Positions 1-7,885 of a DNA stretch of 64,000 bases are shown in pieces (the stretch's first letter is position 1; every line of letters begins with the position of its first letter). Origin of the DNA: CAITSH01 sp025356665 (GTDB lineage Bacteria; Pseudomonadota; Gammaproteobacteria; Burkholderiales; SG8-39); NCBI GenBank assembly GCA_025356665.1, contig JANXRV010000097.1:1-64000 (forward strand), in the 5' to 3' direction. The notes beneath the pieces were generated by a model. The model was not told the origin of the DNA. It saw only the letters and a program-made list of their open reading frames with translations, and ran no database searches. A program made the translations under genes and the position numbers.

Positions 1-1
1 C

Positions 2-124
2 CTGATCGAACGCTTCTTCGCGCGCATCAAGCACTTTCGGCGTGTTGCCACGCGATACGAAAAACTCGATCCCCACTATATGGCCTTCTTGCATCTGGTC
101 TGCACCTTCGTCTGGCTCGCTTGA
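2..124 (+). CDS. IS5-family transposase, C-terminal fragment (cut by window edge)
   Basis: The frame is open from the first base and ends in TGA at 122-124, giving the last 40 residues of a protein. It contains IERFFARIKHFRRVATRYEK, the tail seen in IS5/IS427-type DDE transposases, where the final catalytic glutamate sits in the E-x-F-F-x-R-x-K context. A short hydrophobic end (HLVCTFVWLA) follows, as is usual for these transposases. The rest of the element lies to the left of the window, so whether the copy is intact cannot be judged. The call rests on this short motif only. Confidence 0.7.
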   Translation: MIERFFARIKHFRRVATRYEKLDPHYMAFLHLVCTFVWLA

Positions 125-400
125 ATGTCAACAGCCCCTAGAACCAATCGCCATTTGCAACTATCCTTTTGGGATATTGAATCGAAGGATAGAAAACCAC
201 ACTGACACGGATTCAGAGTGACGTTCCATTACATATATTAATGTTTAATATTAATATTTGTAAATAGATAATTAACTTTTACGCAGTATTTTTACGCCGA
301 CACCCCGGGGGCCGGCAAACCTATGACCGCATGAGTGCAGCCTTGCCGATTTTTCAAAACCCGCATGGGCAGCCGTCACCCGGCCGCGGCCGCGGCCGGC
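125..400. other. AT-rich non-coding stretch beyond the IS end
   Basis: No gene is seen here. The first ~25 bases after the transposase stop probably hold the right end of the IS, but I cannot fix the terminal repeat without the left end. Bases ~160-300 are markedly AT-rich, with TTAAT/ATTAA runs around 225-265. That is unlike the GC-rich remainder of the window and suggests either imported DNA or an insertion target. Composition returns to normal by ~305. Confidence 0.5.
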
Positions 401-3400
401 TCAATGAAAATCCCGGCTCTCGGTGTTAAGCCTGCCCAACATGCGGCTGTGATCGAACAGCCGGCGCGCGATGAGATGCACCACGCCCTGCTCGCGTTCG
501 ATCACACCCTCCACGCCCATCAGGCTTGAGCCCAGCAGCTCGCTTCTCTGGCGCGCGCCGATGTCCTTCCATACCACCACGTTCACACAGCCGGTTTCGT
601 CCTCGAGCGTGACAAAGACCACGCCCGATGCGGTGCCGGGGCGCTGGCGGCTGGTGACGATGCCGCAGGCGCGGATGCTGCGCCCCTGCGGCAGCGCACC
701 GATTTGCGCCGCCGTTGAAAACCGCAGCTCGCCCAAACGACGACGCAACAGCGCCAGCGGATGGCGGCCGAGCGAAAAGCCGGTGCTGTTGTAATCAGCG
801 ACGATGTTCGCGCCCTCGGTGGGCGCGATCAGCACCGGCGCGGCTTCGCTGAGCGGTTCGCCAAAAAAAAGGTCGGTCTGGATTTGCGTACGGGTTTGCG
901 TACGGATTTGCGTAGGGGGCCGCTCACGGATCTGGCCCATAGGGTCAGCGACATCATCGGTGTCCGCGCTGGCAACGGCGTCAGCGTTATCAACGCTACC
1001 GGTGCCGGTTTTGGCGCCACCCCTCGCCGCCTTTATCCTCAGCCCGGCGACATCCCAATAGGCGCGGCGGCGGTGCTCGGACAGCGCGGCGAGCGCACCG
1101 GCCGCGGCCAGCGCCTTCATGTCGCGCACATCAAGTTGCGCCCGCTCGGCCACATCGGCCACAGTGGTAAAGCCACCCCCGCCCCGCGCATCGACGATGC
1201 GCGCGCCGCCGGAGGCCGACAAGCCCTTGACCATCAGCAAACCCAGGCGCACCGCCACGCCCTCACCGGCCGCCTCGAGCGTGCACGCATAAGCGCTCGC
1301 CTGCACATCGATGGCGCGCGCCTCAACGCCATGGCGCTTCGCGTCCTGCAGCAATTGCGCCGGCTGGTAAAAGCCCATGGGCTGGCTGTTGAGCAGCGCC
1401 GCAAGAAAGGCCGCCGGCTCGTGGCACTTGAGCCAGGCCGACACATAGGCGAGCAAGGCGAAGCTGGCCGAATGCGATTCGGGAAAACCGTAATTGCCAA
1501 AGCCCAGTATCTGCTGATAAATGGCCTGGGCGAATTCGGGTTGGTAGCCGCGCTCGAGCATGCCGCCGATGAGCCGCGACTCAAGGTGCGCGAGGCCGCC
1601 CTTGCGCTTCCAGGCCGCCATGGAGCGGCGCAAATGATCGGCCTCACCCGGCGAGAAACCCGCCGCCACCACCGCCAACTGCATCACCTGTTCCTGAAAA
1701 ATCGGCACGCCCAGCGTGCGCTCGAGCACGCCTTTGACCGCCGCGCTCGGATACACCACCGGTTCGAGGCCCTGCCTGCGGCGCAGGTAGGGATGGACCA
1801 TGCCCCCTTGTATCGGCCCGGGCCGCACCAGCGCCACCTCGATGACAAGGTCATAGAATTTTTCCGGCTTGAGTCGCGGCAGCATGGACATTTGCGCCCG
1901 CGACTCAACCTGGAAAACACCGACCGAGTCGGCACGCTGCAACATGGCGTAGGTGGCCGGGTCCTCGGCCGGCACATCATCCATGCCAAAGGCCAGTCCG
2001 CGGCGCTGCGAAACCAGGTCAAAGCTGCGCCGCATGGCGGTGAGCATGCCCAGCGCCAGCACGTCAACCTTGAGCAGGCCGAGCGCATCAAGATCATCCT
2101 TGTCCCACTCTATGACCGAGCGCTCCGCCATGGCGGCGTTCTCCACCGGCACCAACTCGGACAGCGGCCCGCGTGAAATGACAAAGCCGCCGACATGCTG
2201 CGACAGGTGGCGCGGAAAACCCATCAGCGCGTCGGCGATCAGCGACAGCCTTCGCATCAAAGGCGACTCCGGATCGAAGCCCGCTTCGCGAAAGCGCGCA
2301 CCAAGATCCTTGCGGTCGTCCCACCAGGCGATGCTGCGCGACAGGCGATCGACCTGGTCGGCCTCCAGGCCAAGCGCCTTGCCGGCGTCGCGCAGCGCGC
2401 TTTTCGGGCGGTAACAGATCACCGTCGCCGCCAGCGCGGCGCGCTCGCGGCTGTATTTGTTATAGATGTACTGGATCACCTCTTCGCGCCGCTCATGCTC
2501 GAAATCAACATCGATGTCCGGCGGCTCGTTGCGCTCCCTGGAGATGAAGCGCTCGAACAGCATGGACATGCGCGCCGGATCGACCGCGGTGATGCCCAGC
2601 GCGTAGCAGACCGCCGAGTTGGCGGCCGAACCGCGGCCCTGGCACAGGATGCCCGCGCCCCTGGCGAAGCTGACGATGTCCTCGACGGTGAGGAAAAACG
2701 GCTCGTAGCCGAGCTCGGCGATCAGCGCCAGCTCGTGTTCGATCAGCGCGCCAACCTTGTCCGGCACGCCTTGCGGAAAGCGCTTGTCAAGGCCGCGCAG
2801 CGTGAGCTTGCGCAAATGGCCAGCCGGCGTCTCGCCGGCGGGCACCAGCTCGCGCGGATATTCATACTTCAGCGTGTCTAGAGAAAAATCGCATTGCGCG
2901 GCGATGTCTAGCGTGGCGGCCAGCAGCTCGGGCGGATAGGCCTGCGCCAGGTGCATGCGCTGGCGCAGGTGACGCTCGGCATTGGGCTGCAACTGCCGCC
3001 CGCAACGCGCCACCGGCGTGCGCAAGCGGATGGCGGTGAGCACATCCTGCAGCGGCTGGCGCGAGCGCTGGTGCATCAGCACGCCGCCGGCGGCCACCAG
3101 CGGCAGGCCGCTTTCATCCGCCAGCACGCGCAACGCCGCCAGGCGCGCGCGGTCATCGGCGCCCTTATGCAGTTCGACGGCGATCCAGCCGCGGCCCTTG
3201 AAACACTGCGCGAACCAGCCAAGCACAGCCGTGTCTGTGTTGTCATCGGGCACGAGCAGCGCAAGACAACCGGGAACACCACCGGCGATGTCAGCACGCA
3301 GCAGGCGATAGCCGCCTTTTTTTTCGCGGCGTCGCCCGAGCGTAATCAGCGAAGACAGCCTGCCATAACCGGCGCGGTCGGTGGCGAGCAACACCAGGCG

Positions 3401-3634
3401 CGGCCCGTCGGCCAGCCTGATTTCACTGCCGACGATGAGATGCAGGCCGGCCTCCTTGGCGGCGACATGCGCGCGCACGATGCCGGCAAGAGAGCACTCG
3501 TCGGTGATGGCCAGCGCCGCGTAGCCGAGCGCGGCGGCGCGCTCGATCAGTTCGGCGGCGTGCGAGGCCCCGCGCAGGAAGGTGAAATTCGACAGGCAGT
3601 GCAACTCCGCATAGGCGGGCAAGGCGGAATACAT
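401..3634 (-). CDS. dnaE2: Error-prone DNA polymerase III alpha subunit DnaE2 (ImuC)
   Basis: A 1077-residue C-family polymerase that performs lesion bypass and damage-induced mutagenesis with ImuA and ImuB. A PHP domain is at ~5-75. The palm motifs are GRGSAANS (~333-340) and PPDIDVDF (~371-378), which carries two catalytic aspartates; KVDVLALGML supplies the third. A C-terminal OB fold (~990-1030) precedes the end. Length matches DnaE2 (~1050-1080) rather than replicative DnaE (~1160). A TQIR/TQTR/TQIQ linker near residue 910 is encoded by a 12-nt tandem repeat. The gene is last in the cassette, ~200 bp after imuB, with a hairpin repeat in the gap. Identification is firm. Confidence 0.95.
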   Translation of the reverse strand: MYSALPAYAELHCLSNFTFLRGASHAAELIERAAALGYAALAITDECSLAGIVRAHVAAKEAGLHLIVGSEIRLADGPRLVLLATDRAGYGRLSSLITLGRRREKKGGYRLLRADIAGGVPGCLALLVPDDNTDTAVLGWFAQCFKGRGWIAVELHKGADDRARLAALRVLADESGLPLVAAGGVLMHQRSRQPLQDVLTAIRLRTPVARCGRQLQPNAERHLRQRMHLAQAYPPELLAATLDIAAQCDFSLDTLKYEYPRELVPAGETPAGHLRKLTLRGLDKRFPQGVPDKVGALIEHELALIAELGYEPFFLTVEDIVSFARGAGILCQGRGSAANSAVCYALGITAVDPARMSMLFERFISRERNEPPDIDVDFEHERREEVIQYIYNKYSRERAALAATVICYRPKSALRDAGKALGLEADQVDRLSRSIAWWDDRKDLGARFREAGFDPESPLMRRLSLIADALMGFPRHLSQHVGGFVISRGPLSELVPVENAAMAERSVIEWDKDDLDALGLLKVDVLALGMLTAMRRSFDLVSQRRGLAFGMDDVPAEDPATYAMLQRADSVGVFQVESRAQMSMLPRLKPEKFYDLVIEVALVRPGPIQGGMVHPYLRRRQGLEPVVYPSAAVKGVLERTLGVPIFQEQVMQLAVVAAGFSPGEADHLRRSMAAWKRKGGLAHLESRLIGGMLERGYQPEFAQAIYQQILGFGNYGFPESHSASFALLAYVSAWLKCHEPAAFLAALLNSQPMGFYQPAQLLQDAKRHGVEARAIDVQASAYACTLEAAGEGVAVRLGLLMVKGLSASGGARIVDARGGGGFTTVADVAERAQLDVRDMKALAAAGALAALSEHRRRAYWDVAGLRIKAARGGAKTGTGSVDNADAVASADTDDVADPMGQIRERPPTQIRTQTRTQIQTDLFFGEPLSEAAPVLIAPTEGANIVADYNSTGFSLGRHPLALLRRRLGELRFSTAAQIGALPQGRSIRACGIVTSRQRPGTASGVVFVTLEDETGCVNVVVWKDIGARQRSELLGSSLMGVEGVIEREQGVVHLIARRLFDHSRMLGRLNTESRDFH
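880..915. repeat. 12-nt tandem repeat, 3 units, inside dnaE2
   Basis: Three consecutive 12-base units of the form GG(A/G)TTTGCGTAC lie in the linker before the OB domain of dnaE2. Read on the minus strand they encode the T-Q-I-R/T-Q-T-R/T-Q-I-Q stretch. The frame is kept because 12 is a multiple of three. Confidence 0.85.
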
Positions 3635-3700
3635 GGGCGGGTTTGGCTACTCAGTCAGCAAAGCGACCTGCAGTCACCTTTTAAAATTCGTGGTCGTTGC

Positions 3701-3730
3701 TGTCATTGCTTGTTATTACTTGTTATTGCG
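3701..3730. repeat. 10-nt tandem repeat, 3 units, between imuB and dnaE2
   Basis: Three adjacent 10-base units (TGTCATTGCT, TGTTATTACT, TGTTATTGCG) lie upstream of dnaE2. The last unit runs into the left arm of the hairpin element at 3723-3815. Confidence 0.7.
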
Positions 3731-3815
3731 AGCGCAGCGAAGCAATCTCATCGCGCTTGTGACTGCCGTCGCAATGCCACGAGATTGCCGCGTCGGCTTC
3801 GCCTCCTCGCAATGA
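3723..3815. repeat. Long imperfect inverted repeat (dispersed-element-like) between imuB and dnaE2
   Basis: The left arm at 3723-3749 reads ATTGCGAG...AAGCAATCTC. The right arm at 3781-3815 is its imperfect reverse complement (GAGATTGCC...CTCGCAATGA). The ~31-base loop lies between them. The sequence resembles the ATTGCGAG...GAAGCAATCTC elements that recur in intergenic regions of many proteobacterial genomes. The transcript between imuB and dnaE2 would carry this hairpin, which could modulate read-through or mRNA stability. Confidence 0.65.
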
Positions 3816-3831
3816 CAGCAGTAAAGGGTTC

Positions 3832-5412
3832 TCACGCAAACAATCCGTGCAAATACCAGCGTCCGGCCGGCTGGCGTTCACGGTAAATCCACACATAAGA
3901 CAACGCCTGGGTGCGCGCGACAAAATAATCGCGCTTGATGCCCGCATCCTCCCACCAGCCTGACTCAATACGCTCGGGGCCGGCGATGAGTGCGAGCGGC
4001 CCTTCGTGTTGGGGTGCGGCACCCAGCTCGGGCAGCGGCCGCGGTTCGGGCAGCAACCACAGCGGGCGGTCGCCCAGCTTGGGAATGTTTGCCAGCGGTT
4101 TGGCCCCGTGGTCAACATCGCTGCTGACACCAACGCCAACACTAACGCCAACGCCAACACCAACACCAACGCCAACACCAACGCCAACACCAACGCCAAC
4201 ACCAACACCACCACCACCTGCACCACCCAAACCCGCATTCACCTTCACATTCGCGCCATCCATGCTGGCGCGCTCGGGGCGGTGTTCGGACGCGAGCGCC
4301 AGCCCGGTCACCTTGTCGCCGCCGAGGCGCGCGCGCAAACGTTCGATCAGGCGTGGCCAGTCGGCCTTGTCCGCGCCACCGCCAGTGCCGGCAAACAAGC
4401 CCTGCGACTCACCCGACAGCGGCTGGATGTCATTGGCCTCAAGCCGCATGGCACGCACCGGTTCGGGCAGGTCGGTGGCGGCAAGGCGCTCGCGCAGGAG
4501 CAGCGTGAAATGCGCGGCGTCGCGCGAAGGCGAAACAAGGCCGATCTGGATTTCGGTGGCGCGCTCGCGGTGCGCCAGGTGCAGGCTGAAACGCTGCACG
4601 CCGCTGGCGCGCGCCTGCAAAAACCCGCCCAGCTGCAGCAGCAGGCGGCGCGCGGCGAACACCAGCGCCTCGGCCTGGCTCACCTCGGCCGGCAGTTCCA
4701 GGTTGGCGGCGAAACACTCCGGCGGCACCACCCAGATGCGCGGATCGGCGAGGCTACCGAGCGCCTGGTCGAGGCGCTCGCACAGCGCATGGCCAAACCG
4801 CTGCGTCAGCCCGGCGCGCGGCTGGGCTAGCAGCGCACCAATGGTGGCAATGCCCATTTTCTCCAGCGCGGCCAGCCATTCGCCCTGTGGATCAACCAGC
4901 GCCACAGGCAGCCTGGCGAGCACCGTTTCCAACGCAACGCTCTCGTCGGGGACGCCATCGTATTCGTGCGGCGCGCCACTGCGCGCCAGCCAGCTTGCGG
5001 CGAGCGGCGTGCGCGCGCAGGCGATCCTCGCGCTGTAATGCATTTCACCCAGGCCGGCGCGCAGGGCGGCGAGCATGGGTGCGAGCCCCTTGAACAGCGT
5101 CAGGCTGGCCGACACCTCGAGCAGCACGGCATCGGGGAACTCCAGCGCGACATTGGGCGTGAACTGCCCGCACCAGGCGGCGAGCGCGAGCAGCGCCTCG
5201 GTCTCGCCCGCGACGTCGCGTGATTTCACACGCAGGCGCGGCGCGATGGCGCAGGCGGCGGCCACACTCATGCCCGGCCGCACACCGCGCGCCAGCGCCT
5301 TCTTGTCGCAGGCGGCGATGTAGCGCCCCTGTGCGACGGCAAAGGGCTCAGGCGTGGGTGAGACGAACAGTTCGAGCGGCAGGCGCGGCAGGTGACAGGC
5401 GATCCAGAGCAT
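3832..5412 (-). CDS. imuB: ImuB, inactive Y-family polymerase-like mutagenesis protein
   Basis: A 526-residue DinB-superfamily protein that links the sliding clamp, ImuA and DnaE2 during translesion synthesis. The start chosen is MLWIACHLPRLPLELF, the standard ImuB beginning; an upstream in-frame ATG would add 19 non-conserved residues. The acidic palm residues of active Y-family polymerases are absent: the first motif lacks aspartates and the second reads LLEVSASLTLFKG. This agrees with the known loss of catalysis in ImuB. An unusual Gly-Val alternating run near residues 395-430 is encoded by a hexanucleotide repeat. The N-terminus overlaps imuA by 65 bp. Confidence 0.93.
   Translation of the reverse strand: MLWIACHLPRLPLELFVSPTPEPFAVAQGRYIAACDKKALARGVRPGMSVAAACAIAPRLRVKSRDVAGETEALLALAAWCGQFTPNVALEFPDAVLLEVSASLTLFKGLAPMLAALRAGLGEMHYSARIACARTPLAASWLARSGAPHEYDGVPDESVALETVLARLPVALVDPQGEWLAALEKMGIATIGALLAQPRAGLTQRFGHALCERLDQALGSLADPRIWVVPPECFAANLELPAEVSQAEALVFAARRLLLQLGGFLQARASGVQRFSLHLAHRERATEIQIGLVSPSRDAAHFTLLLRERLAATDLPEPVRAMRLEANDIQPLSGESQGLFAGTGGGADKADWPRLIERLRARLGGDKVTGLALASEHRPERASMDGANVKVNAGLGGAGGGGVGVGVGVGVGVGVGVGVGVGVSVGVGVSSDVDHGAKPLANIPKLGDRPLWLLPEPRPLPELGAAPQHEGPLALIAGPERIESGWWEDAGIKRDYFVARTQALSYVWIYRERQPAGRWYLHGLFA
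4126..4217. repeat. Hexanucleotide repeat tract (AACGCC/AACACC) inside imuB
   Basis: About 15 consecutive 6-base units, alternating AACGCC and AACACC with one AACACT, run through the C-terminal half of imuB. On the coding strand they give a long (Gly-Val)n segment. The tract is nearly perfect and therefore prone to slippage; gain or loss of whole units keeps the frame. Confidence 0.95.
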
Positions 5413-6127
5413 GGCAGCTTCGTTGTTGCGCGTGAACGGCGCTGTGGGTTGAACTAAAAGGCGTGGCAAGCGCCGGGATGAGCACGGGCCGGCTCAGCGG
5501 CCCGCCGCGGCGCTTGAAGATGCGCACCGCCAAGCCGCCCGCGTCTGTGTCCAGCGACAGCCGCAATGGCGCCGGCGAGGACTCGTTTGCCGCAGCAGCG
5601 CGGCGAAACACAAAACTCGCGGCATGACCGCCCTCGGCCGCCACCTGCAGACGCCGCAGATCGGTGAAATGCGCGGTGAAATGCGCATTAAAACGCGCGG
5701 CATGGCGCGCAGCCTGGCGCGGCTGGTCAAGCCAGCACAGCACCGCGCCGCAGGTGTTGGCACGCAGCGCCTGCTCGGCCGCCCACAGCGCGTCGCGGAC
5801 ATCGGCGGTGCGCACAATCACCACGCGCGACAAGGCGATGCCGGCGGCGGCCAGCGCCGGCGCATAAGGCAGGTAGGGTGGCGCAATCCAGACGAGGCTG
5901 CGACCCTGGGCGGACAGCCGCGCCAGCGCGGGCCCGAGAATACGCAGCTCGCCTATGCCCTCGTGGGCGGGCAGAATTTCGGTGAGAGCACCGACAGGCC
6001 AGCCGCCACCGGGCAGCTGGGCGTCAAGCGTGGCAAAGCCGCTGGCAAGGCCGGCTTCGCCGGCGGCACAGACCGATGTGCCGCGCCAGACGCGGCCAGT
6101 CTGCAAAATGGTGGCAAGTGAAGTCAT
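5348..6127 (-). CDS. imuA: ImuA, RecA/SulA-like partner of ImuB and DnaE2
   Basis: About 259 residues. The N-terminal part has FATLDAQLPGGGWPVGALTEI, LGPALARLSAQGRSLVWIAPP and a conserved ALWAAEQALR segment, all typical of ImuA. This is a RecA-related protein without a clear Walker A motif, as in the family. It is the first gene of imuA-imuB-dnaE2, and its 3' end overlaps imuB. In-frame ATGs also exist at 6142 and 6154, and none has a convincing ribosome-binding site; MTSLATILQTG fits the family best. The only recognisable promoter, with a LexA-like palindrome, lies about 120 bp upstream. Confidence 0.88.
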   Translation of the reverse strand: MTSLATILQTGRVWRGTSVCAAGEAGLASGFATLDAQLPGGGWPVGALTEILPAHEGIGELRILGPALARLSAQGRSLVWIAPPYLPYAPALAAAGIALSRVVIVRTADVRDALWAAEQALRANTCGAVLCWLDQPRQAARHAARFNAHFTAHFTDLRRLQVAAEGGHAASFVFRRAAAANESSPAPLRLSLDTDAGGLAVRIFKRRGGPLSRPVLIPALATPFSSTHSAVHAQQRSCHALDRLSPAAPAARTVRLTHA

Positions 6128-6249
6128 AGTCGTGCATGGCATCGTGCAGGGCAATCGGCAAAGGCTGCGAACAGCGGCCGGCGCAGGAGCAGCAGTTGGC
6201 TGAGGACTCCGGAAAAAGCGTCGGGGAAAGCGCTGGCAGGCATACGGAC

Positions 6250-6278
6250 AGACTACCGAACGATCGTTCGGTAGTCAA
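6250..6278 (-). promoter_or_regulatory. Candidate SOS promoter of imuA-imuB-dnaE2 with CGAAC-N4-GTTCG operator
   Basis: On the minus strand a near-consensus -35 (TTGACT, 6278-6273) is followed by exactly 17 bases and a weak -10 (TAGTCT, 6255-6250). A perfect 26-bp palindrome (6251-6276) fills the spacer. Its core, CGAAC-GATC-GTTCG (6259-6272), matches the LexA site of Bacillus and Mycobacterium, not the CTGT-N8-ACAG box usual in beta/gammaproteobacteria. A repressor bound here would block RNA polymerase. imuA begins ~100-125 bp downstream. A TetR-family operator is the main alternative reading. Confidence 0.6.
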
Positions 6279-6333
6279 ATTTAAACTATCCAGGCTTGAA
6301 ACACGCCCGCAGCCTCACTCTCCGCCACGGGGC

Positions 6334-6369
6334 GGCTGGAAAGCCGCACCAGGCGGGCATTTCCAGGCT
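6334..6369. repeat. REP-like palindrome, copy 1
   Basis: Arms GGCTGGAAAGCC and GGGCATTTCCAGGCT flank a short centre. This is one of four copies of the GCTGGAAAxCCGC...GCGGxTTTCCAGC family in this window (also 12765, 17036, 39506). It lies just past the end of the nodT-type gene and upstream of imuA, so it could act as a transcript-end hairpin. Confidence 0.7.
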
Positions 6370-6409
6370 ATGTCCAGGGGCGCACAAGCTGCGCCCCGTT
6401 TCTCAGGGC

Positions 6410-7885
6410 TTATTCGCGGACGATTTTCTTCATGCCCTGCCAGTCGCCGCCAAGCGCCTTGACGAGGAACACCGACACCAGCAATCGCTGGCCGAGCAGT
6501 TGCGCGGCCTGGCGCTCGCTGCTCAGTTGGGCCTGTTGCGCGGTGATGACATCGAGCGAACTGCCCAGGCCGCCCTCGTAACGCGCGCGCGCCAGCTCAA
6601 GCACGTTCGTTGCGCTGGCCACCGTCGCCAGCGCCTGGGTATGGGCGCGCTCGAGCGCCGCAGCGCCGATGATGCCGTCCTCGGCCTCCTGCATCGCCGT
6701 CAGGATGACGCGGCGGTAGATTGCCACCGCGGCGTCATAGCCGGCGCGGGCGTTCTCGATATTGGCGCGAATACGCCCACCGTCGAACAGCGGTTGCGCC
6801 AGCGTGAAACCCAGAGACCAGATATAGGCGGGCGTCAGGAAAAGTTTTTCCAGCGTGCTCGCCTCTGTGCCATAAAACGAACCCAGTGAGATGCTCGGAA
6901 AGTAGGCCGCACTGGCCACGCCAATCTGCGCATTGGCCGCAGCCATGGCGCGCTCGGCGGCGGCGACATCGGGCCGGCGCTCGAGCACGTCCGAGGGCAC
7001 GCCTATGGGCACAGCCGGCGGCAGCAGCGCCTGGATATCGGGCGCAAGCGCGAACAAGGGCGCCGGCGTACCGGCGAGCGTGGCGATGGCGTGTTCAAAC
7101 TGCGCGCGCTGGCGGCGCAGCACATCGACCTGCGTCAAGGTATTGTCGAGCAGCGTCTGCTGCTGCGCCACATCAAGGCCGGAGGCGGCCCCCAGCTCGT
7201 GGCGCGATTTCACATAGGTGAGCGAATCGCGCTGCAATTTTATGGCGCGCATCAGCACGTCGATCTCGATATCGACGGCACGCAGGTTGAAATACGCCGT
7301 GGCGAGGTCGGAGGTGAGCAGCAGGCGCACGTTTTCAAAATCCGCGGCGGCCTGCTCGGCTGAGGCGCGCGCACCCTCGACGCTACGCTGCACCCGGCCG
7401 AAAAAGTCCGCCTCGTAGCTGGCCGTGAGCACGCCGTAATAATCGCTTTGCGTTGTGGTGAAGTTGGGCGAGGTGTTATTGGTCAGCGGCCGGTTGGCCG
7501 ATATGCGCGTGCGCGTGTCGCGCGCGCTGATGCCGATTTGCGGATAACGGCCGGCGTCTGTGGCGGCGAGCACCGCGTTCGATTGCGCCAGTCGTGCGGT
7601 GGCGAGCGCCATCGTCGGGCTGCCGGCAAGCGCCTGTTCCTCCAGCGCGTTGAGCCTGGCATCGCCAAAACGCTGCCACCACGGGCCTTTACGCTCACCG
7701 TCATTCGGGGCGCCCAGGCGCCACGGCGCCTCGACCTTCCACGCCGCCGACAGGTCGATCTGCGGCTTGGTGTATTCGGGGCCAACGGCGCAAGCGCCAA
7801 GCAGTAAGGCCGCCATGACGCATGCACACGCGTTCAGTCTCACGCGCTTCAATCCCGGGCCGCCGCGTTTGTGCCGCTGGCTCAC
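6410..7885 (-). CDS. RND efflux outer membrane lipoprotein, NodT/OprM family
   Basis: A 491-residue TolC-like outer membrane channel, the exit duct of the tripartite pump. The N-terminus has a signal peptide ending in a lipobox (ALLLGAC, Cys at ~32). The mature start VGPEYTKPQIDLSAAW is typical of the NodT family. Two OEP repeats follow, with the conserved GVPSDVLERRPDVAAAERAMAAA segment and LAQPLFDGGRIRANI. The ATG overlaps the stop of the adaptor gene by 4 bp, so it is translated as the third gene of the pump operon. Substrate cannot be inferred. Confidence 0.92.
   Translation of the reverse strand: MSQRHKRGGPGLKRVRLNACACVMAALLLGACAVGPEYTKPQIDLSAAWKVEAPWRLGAPNDGERKGPWWQRFGDARLNALEEQALAGSPTMALATARLAQSNAVLAATDAGRYPQIGISARDTRTRISANRPLTNNTSPNFTTTQSDYYGVLTASYEADFFGRVQRSVEGARASAEQAAADFENVRLLLTSDLATAYFNLRAVDIEIDVLMRAIKLQRDSLTYVKSRHELGAASGLDVAQQQTLLDNTLTQVDVLRRQRAQFEHAIATLAGTPAPLFALAPDIQALLPPAVPIGVPSDVLERRPDVAAAERAMAAANAQIGVASAAYFPSISLGSFYGTEASTLEKLFLTPAYIWSLGFTLAQPLFDGGRIRANIENARAGYDAAVAIYRRVILTAMQEAEDGIIGAAALERAHTQALATVASATNVLELARARYEGGLGSSLDVITAQQAQLSSERQAAQLLGQRLLVSVFLVKALGGDWQGMKKIVRE

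Noticed and set aside
761..2176. Long open frame (471 codons) on the plus strand opposite dnaE2
   Set aside because: It is a shadow of the high-GC dnaE2 coding strand. The translation is rich in Arg, His and Ala without any domain, while the minus strand encodes clear polymerase motifs.
6251..6276. Palindrome read as a TetR-family operator of the efflux operon
   Set aside because: It lies beyond the 3' end of the efflux operon and in the promoter spacer of imuA, and no tetR gene is near. TetR control of imuA stays possible but is less likely than LexA.
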